Below, piece by piece: positions 1 through 8,094 of a DNA stretch of 64,000 nucleotides. Both the position numbers and the translations under genes were made by a program. Origin of the DNA: Oligoflexus tunisiensis (GTDB lineage Bacteria > Bdellovibrionota_B > Oligoflexia > Oligoflexales > Oligoflexaceae); contig NZ_BDFO01000001.1 of assembly GCF_001748245.1 (NCBI RefSeq), forward strand, positions 2,378,471-2,442,470. The letters run 5' to 3'. A model generated the notes under the pieces. That model made no database searches. It worked only from the letters and a program-made list of their open reading frames with translations, and was not told where the DNA came from. Each line of letters starts with the position of its first letter. Positions within the stretch are counted from its first letter, which is position 1.

Positions 1-1
1 A

Positions 2-346
2 GCCAGCACCGGAGCCGCCGCGGCGCTGGTGGCGGCGGCGATCCAGCCTGAACTGATTCAGGCCGTGGTATCCCGTGGCGGTCGACCGGACCTGGCAGCT
101 GCATATCTTGATGACGTTCAGGCTCCTACGCTTTTGATTGTAGGTGGATACGATCACGAGGTGCTGCGCATGAATCAGGAGGCCAGGGAACGGATGAGTC
201 AAACCCAATGCCGACTGGAAATCGTTCCACGGGCCACCCATCTATTCGAGGAACCGGGAGCGCTGACTCAGGTTGCGAATCTCGCGGAACAGTGGTTTTC
301 GCTGTATCTGCATTCCCGACAGCCTGAGGTGAATCACTACGTTTGA
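2..346 (+). CDS. alpha/beta hydrolase, dienelactone-hydrolase-like (C-terminal part, cut by window edge)
   Basis: The frame is open from base 2, so the start lies upstream of the window. The first visible residues, ASTGAAAALVAAA, match the segment just after the nucleophile elbow of dienelactone-hydrolase-like proteins, so the visible Ser is probably the catalytic serine. The acid is probably the Asp in GGYDHEVL and the base the His in RATHLFEEPG, both in the usual order and spacing for the fold. The substrate cannot be told. A CBS protein and a phosphoribosyltransferase follow on the same strand with short gaps, suggesting one operon. In other bacteria such hydrolases occur beside, or fused to, this kind of phosphoribosyltransferase. 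Confidence 0.8.
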   Translation, partial: ASTGAAAALVAAAIQPELIQAVVSRGGRPDLAAAYLDDVQAPTLLIVGGYDHEVLRMNQEARERMSQTQCRLEIVPRATHLFEEPGALTQVANLAEQWFSLYLHSRQPEVNHYV

Positions 347-360
347 AAGGGGAGAGGGAC

Positions 361-831
361 ATGACTCACATCAAAAACTTTTGCAATCGTCATGTCGTGC
401 ATATCCATGCCGAAGCCTCGGTGCTGGAGGCTGCGCATCTCATGCGGGAAGAACACGTGGGGGATGTCGTCGTGGTGGAAAGTGAACATGGAACCCTTCG
501 TCCGGTTGGAATGTTAACTGATCGTGATATCGTTACGCTGATAGTCGGGGAGGATATTGCGCCCGAAAGCGTTCGCGTTGAAGATGTCATGGCCCGTCAC
601 CCCAAGGTGATCAACCAATTTGATGAGATTCTGACCGCGATCGAACGAATGAGTGAGGCCGGTGTGCGTCGCCTGCCGATCGTGGACGAGCGTGGCAGCC
701 TCGTCGGGATCGTCACCGCCGATGATCTGCAGCAGATCCTGGCCCGCTTGCAGAACGCGCTCGCCTCCATTAGCAGCCGGCAGATCGCCCATGAGATGAC
801 GGGTGCGACTCTGGCCAATCGTTTTTCCTAG
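361..831 (+). CDS. CBS-domain protein
   Basis: A 156-residue protein made almost entirely of a CBS pair (Bateman module). The first CBS repeat covers about residues 8-65 (VGMLTDRDIVT) and the second about 73-130 (RRLPIVDERGSLVGIVTADDL). Such stand-alone modules usually bind adenine nucleotides or NAD and act as sensors; no effector domain is attached. The start is placed at ATG 361 because AAAGGGGAGAGG sits just before it; a TTG at 343 in the same frame would put that ribosome-binding site inside the gene. It begins 14 bases after the hydrolase and is followed 26 bases later by the phosphoribosyltransferase, so cotranscription is likely. Confidence 0.88.
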   Translation: MTHIKNFCNRHVVHIHAEASVLEAAHLMREEHVGDVVVVESEHGTLRPVGMLTDRDIVTLIVGEDIAPESVRVEDVMARHPKVINQFDEILTAIERMSEAGVRRLPIVDERGSLVGIVTADDLQQILARLQNALASISSRQIAHEMTGATLANRFS

Positions 832-857
832 AGCCTGGTTTATGAAGGAGTTGGACG

Positions 858-1538
858 ATGATATTTAAAGATCGAACCACCGCCGCTCAGCAGCTGGCGG
901 TGTGCCTCGGCCGTTACAATGGCCAAAATCCACTGATCATGGCTTTGCCGCGTGGCGCTGTGCCCATGGCGAAAATCATTGCTGATGAACTGCACGGTGA
1001 ACTCGGCGTGATCCTGGCCCGGAAAATCTCCCTGCCCGGACATGAGGAATATGCGATCGGTGCGGTCAGCGAAGGAGGTTTCGTCTATCACAACCCGGAT
1101 GTGGCTGGTTACCATATTCCCGAGAGCCTCTTCAAACAGGCCTTGAATCGTCAGCTCGCCTTGATCGAGGAAAGGCGACGTGCCTATCGCCTGGATCAAC
1201 TCAAGCTGAATCCTGCCGACCGCATCATCATTCTGATCGATGATGGCATTGCCACGGGCTCCACAGTCTTTGCGGCCATCAAGAGTCTGCGCGCTCAAAA
1301 TCCGGCGAAACTCATCGTGGCCGCACCCGTCGCCCCACCGGATACCGCGCGTAAATTGGAGCAGGAGGTGGATGAATTGATCATTCTGGATCAACCGCCG
1401 CATTTTCATGCGGTCGCACAGTTCTATGAAAACTTCGACGAGGTGACCGATCAGGATGTGATGAACGCTCTCTGGGGTTCGCGGCCACCCAACGCGCGGT
1501 CGCGGCAGCCGGAGCCTGTCATACATCCCGTCCACTAA
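858..1538 (+). CDS. phosphoribosyltransferase-family protein
   Basis: A 226-residue type I phosphoribosyltransferase. The PRPP-binding loop is visible as IILIDDGIATGSTVFAAI, about residues 115-132, with the two acidic residues before the TGST phosphate loop typical of the fold. The N-terminal ALPRGAVPMA and the KISLPGHEEYAIGAVSEGG stretch match the subgroup found beside or fused to dienelactone hydrolases. The true base or nucleoside substrate is unknown for this group. The SD sequence AAGGAG precedes ATG 858 at good spacing. It is probably the last gene of the hydrolase-CBS-phosphoribosyltransferase operon. Confidence 0.88.
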   Translation: MIFKDRTTAAQQLAVCLGRYNGQNPLIMALPRGAVPMAKIIADELHGELGVILARKISLPGHEEYAIGAVSEGGFVYHNPDVAGYHIPESLFKQALNRQLALIEERRRAYRLDQLKLNPADRIIILIDDGIATGSTVFAAIKSLRAQNPAKLIVAAPVAPPDTARKLEQEVDELIILDQPPHFHAVAQFYENFDEVTDQDVMNALWGSRPPNARSRQPEPVIHPVH

Positions 1539-1688
1539 GTCGTTTCCTATCACTCTTAAGGCTGGCAGAATCACACCGCAGACCAGCCATAGGTAGTTTT
1601 TTTATCAGAATATTGCTGATGGCTACTGACTTCATTCCAACAATCTTGCTATAGATACCTACGAAACACGAAACATGAGAGCTCATCC

Positions 1689-3326
1689 TTGTCAAACCCA
1701 GCGTGTCCACACGATGAATCCGAGCGACTTTTGGAGCTCAAGCGCCTCAAGGCCATGGAAAATATCGTGGAAAAATCCTATGGGAATTACACGCTGTTGG
1801 CCTCAACCATTTGCGTCGCACCCATGGCGGCGATTTCCCTGATAGATAGCGATAGGCAATGGTTTCGCGCCACGGTTGGTCTTCATATCGAGGGCTCACC
1901 CCGTAATGTTTCGTTTTGTGCTCATGCGATCCTGCATGACCAGGTTTTTATAGTGAACAATGCATTCGAGCATCCCTTTTTCCAGGACAATCCTCTGGTC
2001 ACAGGTGAGCCGCGTATTTGTTTTTATGCCGGTGCCCCGCTCCTGACCTCCCGTGGGCACAATCTGGGAACGCTCTGCGTCCTGGATTATCGTGAGCGGA
2101 CACTGTCGCCGGAACAGGTCCTTGTGCTCAAGAAGCTGGCGCAACAGATCGTGGTTCAGCTCGAGGAATCCATGAATGCCGTGGCTTTGAGTGTCACCCT
2201 TACAAGGCTGCATACCTTTCTTGATCATATGAATTTCGCTGCCTTGATTGAGGATGAGGCGGGCAGCATTCTTTATGTGAATGAATCGTTCAAGAACCTC
2301 TTTCCCGAAGCTCTGGATCAAAAAGAGGGCGATGGTCAGCGCAAGCCCCTCGTGGAGCATCTTCACAAGGTCTTTAGCGAGCCTGATGACTATCTGGATC
2401 TGGTGCGAACGCTCATGCAGGAGCGCAGTAAAAGATTTGGTGTGGAGCTTTACACGGTCGATGAGCGTATTCTGGAACTTGATTATATTCCCACCGTGGA
2501 TAACGAGCAGTTTCGCGGGCATATCTGGATCTTCCATGATGTGACCGAACCACGCCGGACCATGGAGCAAATCGAACGGCAGAAGATGCAGGTGGTCCAG
2601 GCTGAAAAACTGGCCATCCTTGGGGAAATGGCGGCGGGGCTGGCCCATGAAATCAATAATCCCCTGGCCATCATTCAAGGCCAGGCTCATCGACTGCGTC
2701 TGCTTTTTCGTCGGAATGCTCTCACCAGTGAATTGGTGGAAGGTACCGTGGAGAGCATTGAAAAGACGGTGGGTCGTATCGTCAAGATCGTCCAGGGTCT
2801 GCGGGCCTTCGCGCGTGAGGATAATCAGTCCGAACCGAAACGGGTTCCTGTTCAGCGCATTATTGATGATGCTCTGATGTTTTGTGAATCCCGGATTCGC
2901 AACTATGGTTTTCAGCTGCGCGTCACGCCCTTTCCTCCCGACCTGGCTCTCTGGTGTCGACCGCTGCAGATCACTCAGGTCCTGGTCCATCTCTTGAATA
3001 ATTCTTTCGACGCCCTCCAGATGAATCCCGGTCCGAATCCCTGGATTGAAATTCAGGTGCTGCACGATGGCAATTATACGACCCTGCGCGTGGTCGATTC
3101 GGGACCTGGCATTCCTCGGGACATCTCGGAGAAGATCATGCTGCCCTTTTTTACCACCAAGGAGATCGGCAAGGGTTCGGGCCTTGGACTCAGTATTGCC
3201 AAGGGCATTGTGGAAAGCCATCGAGGGCGATTCTTCGTCGATTCCAGGGAACCTTATACCACTTTCGTCATGCGCTTCCCTGCCGATCGCGGTCCACCCC
3301 CCTCGTTCGATCGGCCTCTTAACTAA
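1689..3326 (+). CDS. GAF-PAS sensor histidine kinase
   Basis: A 545-residue soluble kinase with no membrane segment. A GAF domain covers about residues 25-165 ([28 protein letters not shown]), then a PAS-like domain about 178-290, then a kinase core. The H-box [16 protein letters not shown] has its phospho-accepting His at about residue 320. The ATP-binding part shows an N-box (LNNSFDAL), [24 protein letters not shown] and a C-terminal GR.F loop. No receiver domain and no adjacent response regulator gene are present, so it is an orphan kinase here. The start is uncertain: TTG 1689 has a weak SD, and ATG 1755 (residue 23) would still leave the GAF domain whole. Confidence 0.9.
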   Translation: MSNPACPHDESERLLELKRLKAMENIVEKSYGNYTLLASTICVAPMAAISLIDSDRQWFRATVGLHIEGSPRNVSFCAHAILHDQVFIVNNAFEHPFFQDNPLVTGEPRICFYAGAPLLTSRGHNLGTLCVLDYRERTLSPEQVLVLKKLAQQIVVQLEESMNAVALSVTLTRLHTFLDHMNFAALIEDEAGSILYVNESFKNLFPEALDQKEGDGQRKPLVEHLHKVFSEPDDYLDLVRTLMQERSKRFGVELYTVDERILELDYIPTVDNEQFRGHIWIFHDVTEPRRTMEQIERQKMQVVQAEKLAILGEMAAGLAHEINNPLAIIQGQAHRLRLLFRRNALTSELVEGTVESIEKTVGRIVKIVQGLRAFAREDNQSEPKRVPVQRIIDDALMFCESRIRNYGFQLRVTPFPPDLALWCRPLQITQVLVHLLNNSFDALQMNPGPNPWIEIQVLHDGNYTTLRVVDSGPGIPRDISEKIMLPFFTTKEIGKGSGLGLSIAKGIVESHRGRFFVDSREPYTTFVMRFPADRGPPPSFDRPLN

Positions 3327-3513
3327 GATGTTCCAAGATCAAAGCCATCTTTGTGGTTCTTCTGTGTCAAGGTAGCCAAACTGGTCGCCGCAACCCCTGA
3401 TTTTGCCTTCTTTTCCGGCAATCCTGTCCAAAATCAAAGCAAAAATGCCTGGCACTTTTCTCGCAAAGAGCAGGCCGGAATTGCTCTTCATTTCATCGCG
3501 AGGATCTGAGCCT

Positions 3514-5571
3514 ATGAAAAAATTGCCGGTACTCCTGAGTGTACTCGGGTTGTGGACAGCCTGTTCGGACAATCAACCCACGGACTCCCATGTTCAATCG
3601 ATTGCCACGAATTTAAGTGATAAGGAAGGCAAGCTTGCCCGGACCTTTCTCTATCTTCTGGAAGGGGACACTGTCCGCCAGCGCGAATGCCAGGTGGCGG
3701 CGCCGCGTGGCGTGCAGGACTGCGGAACGCTGCGTGCCAGCAGGAAACTCAATGTATTTCGCAGCGAGCTGGAAGCCGATATCACCTTGAGCCGCAATCG
3801 CGTGAACGAATCCCTGGAGACTCTTCATCGCGATCAGGACACCCTGCAGGAGCGTCAGGCCAGTCTAACGACTCAGATTCAAAATTTGCAGAAACAGATC
3901 AATCAGGGCGGCGGCACACCCTCGGGCGAGAACGTGGCGGAGCTTCAGGCTGCGCTCAGGTTTGCTGAAAGCGAGAGGGAAAAAATTCGTCAGCAGTTGG
4001 TGCAGGCCCGTAATCCGGCGCAAATCGCTCAGCTGAAGGGCATCCTCGCTTCCTTTGATAAGCAGATCGTCGAACTGAAGGACCGCATTGCAGCGGCTCA
4101 GGGCGACGGGAACGTTTCGGAATTGAAAAAAGCGCTGGCTGATGCCCAGGCGTCCCTGAATCAGGTGAACAGCGATCTCGCAGGCCTCAAGACCAAAATT
4201 CAGGAGGCCGAGGCGCAAAGGGTGGTGATCGACGAGGAAGCGCGCATTCTGAATGCGACCCTGAATAAGTTGAATCAAGCCCTGGTGTTTGATGCGCGGG
4301 ATGTGTCCTTCAACGCCAGCCAGGCTGAGAAGCAATTGAGCTCACGCTTTCATAAACTTTTCCAAGCGTCCGGTCCAGACTGTACGCCTCCTTCGATCCA
4401 GGCCATGAAAGAACTTGCTGTCGGTGAAGCCGCCGTGTTCCGCAGCCGGGAAGCGCAGGTCGGAGGCTCCTGGCACATCGGTGAAATCGTCAAGCAACTG
4501 CTCGGCGGGAATCCCACCCCGACTCAGGTGGATGCCTTCTTCGGCAATTGGGTTCAGAACTGGCAGGCGGAAACCCGTTTCACCAGTGGTGATACAGCGC
4601 GCGCCCGGCCTGATTTTATTCAGGTGCTGACGGAATGGCGAGAGGCCTCCGACGCCCGTGGTGTGGAAGGTCTGGATCTGAGCATCGCCCCGTTCCGCCT
4701 GATCGGAATTACCAATCGCCTGGATTTGCGTAATCCTCTGGTGGCGGGTGATGCCGGTGAAGCGAGGCTCGCTTTTGCCCTGCTCGAACGCACCACGGAT
4801 CGTCCCCAGGATGCCGGCGTCAATGCCCGGCCTTTCACATTGATCTTTGAATATAAGATTTCCGTGGGCAGCGACAGCGAGATCAGCCGCTGGGCTCAGC
4901 TCTGGCATGAACTGGGGTCACAGCCCTGCAGCGCATCGTCCTGTGATGCCTATGTCGGACGGCTGGCGCAAATCACCCGCATGTTCACGCATCGCAATCA
5001 GGGTGGTTTTGTGCAGGCCCGCCTGAGTCAGGCGCGGACCAATGAAATTGCCTTTGGGGATCCCTGGGAGCTGCGTGAATTTACCTTGCAGCCGGCGGCG
5101 GGGAGTGCCAATGCCCGTCTTATTCAGGTGGACGTGAAGAAAACACCCAAGGAGGCGGTGAACAACAGCGCGGAGCTGAATCGTTTCGTGAGCGGTATCT
5201 CGCTCGATAATCTTATCCGGAATAACTATGATATTCCAGCCAACATGAAAGGGGCCAAGGCCCAGGTGGCGAATAATGGCCCGCAATGGACGGTGAACGG
5301 CGATGCGGAGAAGGCGAGAGTGTTCAATCTCAACACCTGCAATGGCTGCCACTCCAGCGATCAAAACGTCATTGATGGTTTCTATCATATCTCGCCCTTC
5401 CAGCCTTTCGGTCAGGCGGCGATGTCGGGTCATCTGAAAAACGATGATATGCCGCGTCGAGTCACCCATCTCGGTTCGTTCCTGGTCGATCCTTCCTGCC
5501 AGGCCGGAACTCCGTTTGATGCCCGCCTCTCTGCGGATGCACCACGGATGCTGAGCCGCCCTGTCCACTAA
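3514..5571 (+). CDS. coiled-coil lipoprotein with a CxxCH motif
   Basis: A 685-residue predicted lipoprotein. The N-terminus MKKLPVLLSVLGLWTACS is a signal peptide ending in a lipobox-like WTAC. About residues 90-265 form a strongly predicted coiled coil rich in Gln, Glu, Leu and Lys. The C-terminal third is globular and carries NLNTCNGCHSSDQN near residue 610, a CxxCH motif that could bind one c-type heme, although no cytochrome fold is obvious. Similar proteins with this motif are common in myxobacteria and relatives without a known role. The start is ATG 3514; an upstream in-frame ATG at 3403 would bury the signal peptide. A good hairpin follows the stop. Confidence 0.8.
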   Translation: MKKLPVLLSVLGLWTACSDNQPTDSHVQSIATNLSDKEGKLARTFLYLLEGDTVRQRECQVAAPRGVQDCGTLRASRKLNVFRSELEADITLSRNRVNESLETLHRDQDTLQERQASLTTQIQNLQKQINQGGGTPSGENVAELQAALRFAESEREKIRQQLVQARNPAQIAQLKGILASFDKQIVELKDRIAAAQGDGNVSELKKALADAQASLNQVNSDLAGLKTKIQEAEAQRVVIDEEARILNATLNKLNQALVFDARDVSFNASQAEKQLSSRFHKLFQASGPDCTPPSIQAMKELAVGEAAVFRSREAQVGGSWHIGEIVKQLLGGNPTPTQVDAFFGNWVQNWQAETRFTSGDTARARPDFIQVLTEWREASDARGVEGLDLSIAPFRLIGITNRLDLRNPLVAGDAGEARLAFALLERTTDRPQDAGVNARPFTLIFEYKISVGSDSEISRWAQLWHELGSQPCSASSCDAYVGRLAQITRMFTHRNQGGFVQARLSQARTNEIAFGDPWELREFTLQPAAGSANARLIQVDVKKTPKEAVNNSAELNRFVSGISLDNLIRNNYDIPANMKGAKAQVANNGPQWTVNGDAEKARVFNLNTCNGCHSSDQNVIDGFYHISPFQPFGQAAMSGHLKNDDMPRRVTHLGSFLVDPSCQAGTPFDARLSADAPRMLSRPVH

Positions 5572-5581
5572 TATAGGTAAA

Positions 5582-5611
5582 GGCCGGAGGTCATCTTAGC
5601 CTCCGGCCGTC
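5582..5611 (+). terminator. hairpin terminator after the CxxCH lipoprotein
   Basis: A perfect 9-bp stem (GGCCGGAGG / CCTCCGGCC) with a 9-base loop lies 10 bases after the stop codon and is followed by GTCTTC. The T-tract is poor, so termination strength is uncertain. Confidence 0.6.
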
Positions 5612-5687
5612 TTCAATCCGAAATATTTTCTGCAAGAAAATTCCGGCACCGGCGTTCAGAGGGTGAACTCTTTGGAAAGGGAACGCT

Positions 5688-6122
5688 ATGAAACGTTGGA
5701 TCATGATCTCTTCTCTGCTGCTCGCAGGAGCGGCTCAGGCTCAGCAGACTTATCCATTGACCTGCCGCGGTGGAGGCATCAGCAACAGCGGCCTCACCCT
5801 GGGACTCTCGACTATCGATAATTCTGCGCTCGTTTATTATACCAAGGCCCCTGGTCCGGCTCCGTCCGGTCTTCAGCCCGGACAGTGTTCGTGGCAGGAT
5901 CGCGCGATTGGCCCGAACGAACCACCCTGCCTGCGGCAAACCAGTCCCGGGGCGGTGGCCTGGATCTTTACAGCGCCCAACCAGAGACAGAACTCCTACC
6001 TGTCATCATCAACAGGTACGCACTGGATGCGGGACCTCCTAAGTTCCAATAGTTACGTTACCTTCCAAGCCTATAACCCCGGCAACGGCGGCTGCTTTGT
6101 TGTCACCCGCCTTGGCTTTTGA
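5688..6122 (+). CDS. small secreted protein of unknown function
   Basis: A 144-residue protein starting with a clean Sec signal peptide (MKRWIMISSLLLAGAAQAQ, cut after AQA). The mature part is rich in Gly, Ser and Asn and has four Cys (CRGG, GQCSWQ, PPCLRQ, GGCFVV), compatible with two disulfides. I do not recognise the family. The gene stands alone between a terminator-like hairpin upstream and a GC-rich hairpin downstream. SD-like GGAAAGGGAA precedes ATG 5688 at suitable distance. Confidence 0.72.
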   Translation: MKRWIMISSLLLAGAAQAQQTYPLTCRGGGISNSGLTLGLSTIDNSALVYYTKAPGPAPSGLQPGQCSWQDRAIGPNEPPCLRQTSPGAVAWIFTAPNQRQNSYLSSSTGTHWMRDLLSSNSYVTFQAYNPGNGGCFVVTRLGF

Positions 6123-6131
6123 GGGGAACCT

Positions 6132-6168
6132 GGGGTGTATGTCAATCAGGCTGCACCCCGTAACTTTT
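6132..6168 (+). terminator. possible terminator hairpin
   Basis: GGGGTG and CACCCC form a 6-bp stem around a 16-base loop, followed by GTAACTTTTCC. It lies ten bases after the stop of the small secreted protein. Weak evidence. Confidence 0.35.
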
Positions 6169-6294
6169 CCTTAAAATCGCCCGGCACTTCTTAAAACTAT
6201 CTACTATTCCGTGCCGAACCCTCGGTGCTAGTTTTGATTCAGGCGGGTTCCAGCCGTACATTCAATCAACACAATGCATTCAAGGGAGAAAGCC

Positions 6295-6819
6295 ATGAAC
6301 AGAGGCTCGGGGCGGAGCTTTGCGCAAGCTTTTGTCAAACATCAGGAATATTTGAAGTGCTTTCTATTGAAACGCGGTGTGAGTGCAGAGGACTGTGAGG
6401 ATATCCTGCAGGAAACATTTCTGCGCTGCTATCCCATCCTGCAAAAGGATGTGGAAGGTGACTACCGGCGTCTGCTCGTCACGGTGGCTCGCAATCTTCA
6501 TGTGGACGCCTATCGCCGCAGCCGGCGTTATATGCGGGGCCTGCAGCCGGAGTTCTTCGACAACATTCCCGAGGAGCAGGAGGAACGTCGCAGCCGTCTG
6601 CAACGCGCCCTGCTGGAAAAGATCTTGGATGATATCCAGGAACGCCCGGAGTCACGTTTCTTCAAGATGCACTATCAGGGCGGCTACAAGATTCACGAGA
6701 TCGCGGCCATGACGCATACCTCGAAAGGAACGGTCTCATCCCAGATTTTTCGCTTCAGACATCGCATCCAGGACTCCCTTTGTCAGAGTCTGGATGCGGC
6801 GGATCACCTCCTGGCTTGA
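6295..6819 (+). CDS. ECF-type sigma-70 family RNA polymerase sigma factor
   Basis: A 174-residue protein with the two ECF domains. Region 2 includes EDCEDILQETFLRCY, then TVARNLHVDAYRRSRR; region 4 is the helix-turn-helix KIHEIAAMTHTSKGTVSSQIFRFRHRI near the C-terminus. It should direct RNA polymerase to its own set of promoters. ATG 6295 is chosen because AAGGGAG precedes it; an in-frame ATG at 6274 would place that SD inside the gene. No anti-sigma gene is adjacent: the next gene is a convergent secreted protease on the other strand 12 bases away. Confidence 0.88.
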   Translation: MNRGSGRSFAQAFVKHQEYLKCFLLKRGVSAEDCEDILQETFLRCYPILQKDVEGDYRRLLVTVARNLHVDAYRRSRRYMRGLQPEFFDNIPEEQEERRSRLQRALLEKILDDIQERPESRFFKMHYQGGYKIHEIAAMTHTSKGTVSSQIFRFRHRIQDSLCQSLDAADHLLA

Positions 6820-6831
6820 CCTGTGTCGGCC

Positions 6832-7818
6832 TTAGAGGCTAACGCTTTCGATCCAATCCTTATAATGACGAACGTCTGTGGAATTGCTATTGGCGCCTGC
6901 ACAGCCGAGGATCGGAATTTCTGCGCCGGTGGAGGCAGCGCCCACCAGTTGGAGTTCACCTTCCACTTCGATGTAGGCGGGGCCACCGGAATCACCGGCG
7001 CAGTTGGCGCCTGCACAGCCGAGGATCGGAATTTCTGCGCCGGTGGAGGCAGCGCCCACCAGTTGGAGTTCACCTTCCACTTCGATGTAGGCGGGGCCAC
7101 CGGAATCACCGGCGCAGATTCCCTTGAACCAGGTGCCATGGGTCACACGAGCGGCATTGCCATTTTCTGCGGAAAAGACCGAAGTGATGGTCCGCAGGAT
7201 ACCGGTGTCGTTGTTAAAGCGGTCCTTGGTGACGCCAAAGCCAGCCAGCACCGCAGGCTTATCTTTGATCTTGATGCTCGGATCCGCGATCTTCACGGGC
7301 ATCATGCCTTCCGGAATGTCTTCGGACAGAATCACGACGCCGATATCATGAGGCTTGCCCAGCGGGAAAGGGGAAAGCGTCTGGGATGGACTCCAATCCG
7401 GGTGCGGTATCACTTTCTCAGCTCGGATGTAGTTGCCTTCCATGGCAATTTTCGTATCGAAGTGCACAATGAAGTTTTCAGGCTTGGGCAGCAGGGGGCC
7501 GCCTTTTTCGTTGTTATTGATCAGCTCCTGGACGCAGTGAGCCGCGGTTACGATCACGCGGGGTGCGACGATCGTCCCACTGCAGAACGAATGCCCCGCT
7601 TCCAGCAGGGATTGGGCGGCTCTCCAGCTGCCTTCCTTCACATAGTCGGTGGTGAGAGCCACAGTCGATCGACGAATGGTGCTGAGATCATCAGCCTTCA
7701 CTTCCTCCCCACCACGTATCATCAAATCCGATGTGTCCTGGGTGGACTGTCCACAGCCCCATGATACGCTAACAATAAAGCCGGAAAGTAGCGTCCATCT
7801 TGTGATTGAAACACTCAT
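6832..7818 (-). CDS. trypsin-like serine protease (S1) with an exact internal duplication
   Basis: A 328-residue secreted protease. The N-terminus has a signal peptide ending near SVSWGCGQ, which could be a lipobox. The catalytic triad is visible as TAAHC (His), KPHDIGVVIL (Asp) and GDSGGP (Ser). Unusually, the 38-residue segment that starts CAGDSGGPAYIEVEG and ends GCAGAN occurs twice in a row, so there are two GDSGGP motifs; the coding DNA is two identical 114-bp copies. The protein ends soon after with a normal-looking C-terminal helix (HYKDWIESV). Start ATG 7818 has GGGAGG upstream. It is transcribed toward the ECF sigma gene. Activity is uncertain because the duplication inserts an extra segment into the second barrel. 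Confidence 0.87.
   Translation of the reverse strand: MSVSITRWTLLSGFIVSVSWGCGQSTQDTSDLMIRGGEEVKADDLSTIRRSTVALTTDYVKEGSWRAAQSLLEAGHSFCSGTIVAPRVIVTAAHCVQELINNNEKGGPLLPKPENFIVHFDTKIAMEGNYIRAEKVIPHPDWSPSQTLSPFPLGKPHDIGVVILSEDIPEGMMPVKIADPSIKIKDKPAVLAGFGVTKDRFNNDTGILRTITSVFSAENGNAARVTHGTWFKGICAGDSGGPAYIEVEGELQLVGAASTGAEIPILGCAGANCAGDSGGPAYIEVEGELQLVGAASTGAEIPILGCAGANSNSTDVRHYKDWIESVSL
6890..7117 (-). repeat. exact 114-bp tandem duplication inside the protease gene
   Basis: Bases 6890-7003 and 7004-7117 are identical over all 114 positions by eye. The period is 38 codons, so the frame is kept. The repeat unit encodes the catalytic-serine loop. Perfect identity points to a very recent event or to an assembly artefact. 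Confidence 0.93.
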
Positions 7819-7886
7819 CACTTCCTCCCAAATGCAAATTGTGCGTTGCGTCTTCTCACACAGTAGAAGAGTCGTATGTGAATGGT

Positions 7887-7906
7887 CAACTCATTTTTAT
7901 GAGTTG
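7887..7906. promoter_or_regulatory. 20-base palindrome in a divergent intergenic region
   Basis: CAACTCAT-TTTT-ATGAGTTG is a perfect inverted repeat with 8-base arms. It lies between the divergent protease and antiporter genes, 69 bases before the protease start. It could be an operator. The surrounding 273 bases are AT-rich and hold no gene I can support. Confidence 0.35.
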
Positions 7907-8094
7907 CATAAACGTGAAACGATAGCTGTTTTCTTGTATTTGTTTCGAAAAGGTCAATTCAAGCGATGATGGAAACCGCGTTTGGACAGCATTGGGAATT
8001 TGCACGAAAGTGCCGTAAAATAAGAGTTTGAACCAAACAAAGAGCGCAGGATCGCGAGTCTTTCCCCGACCTATATGAAAGGGCCTGGATATTC

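Noticed and set aside
840..1574. A 244-codon open frame on the minus strand
   Set aside because: Antisense to the phosphoribosyltransferase gene, which has a good SD and intact PRPP motif.
1896..3221. A 441-codon open frame on the minus strand
   Set aside because: Antisense to the histidine kinase, whose motifs are clear. It encodes no recognisable domain.
6823..7764. A 313-codon open frame on the plus strand through the duplicated segment
   Set aside because: Its opposite strand encodes the protease with a full catalytic triad. The repeat in this frame is only the shadow of the duplication.
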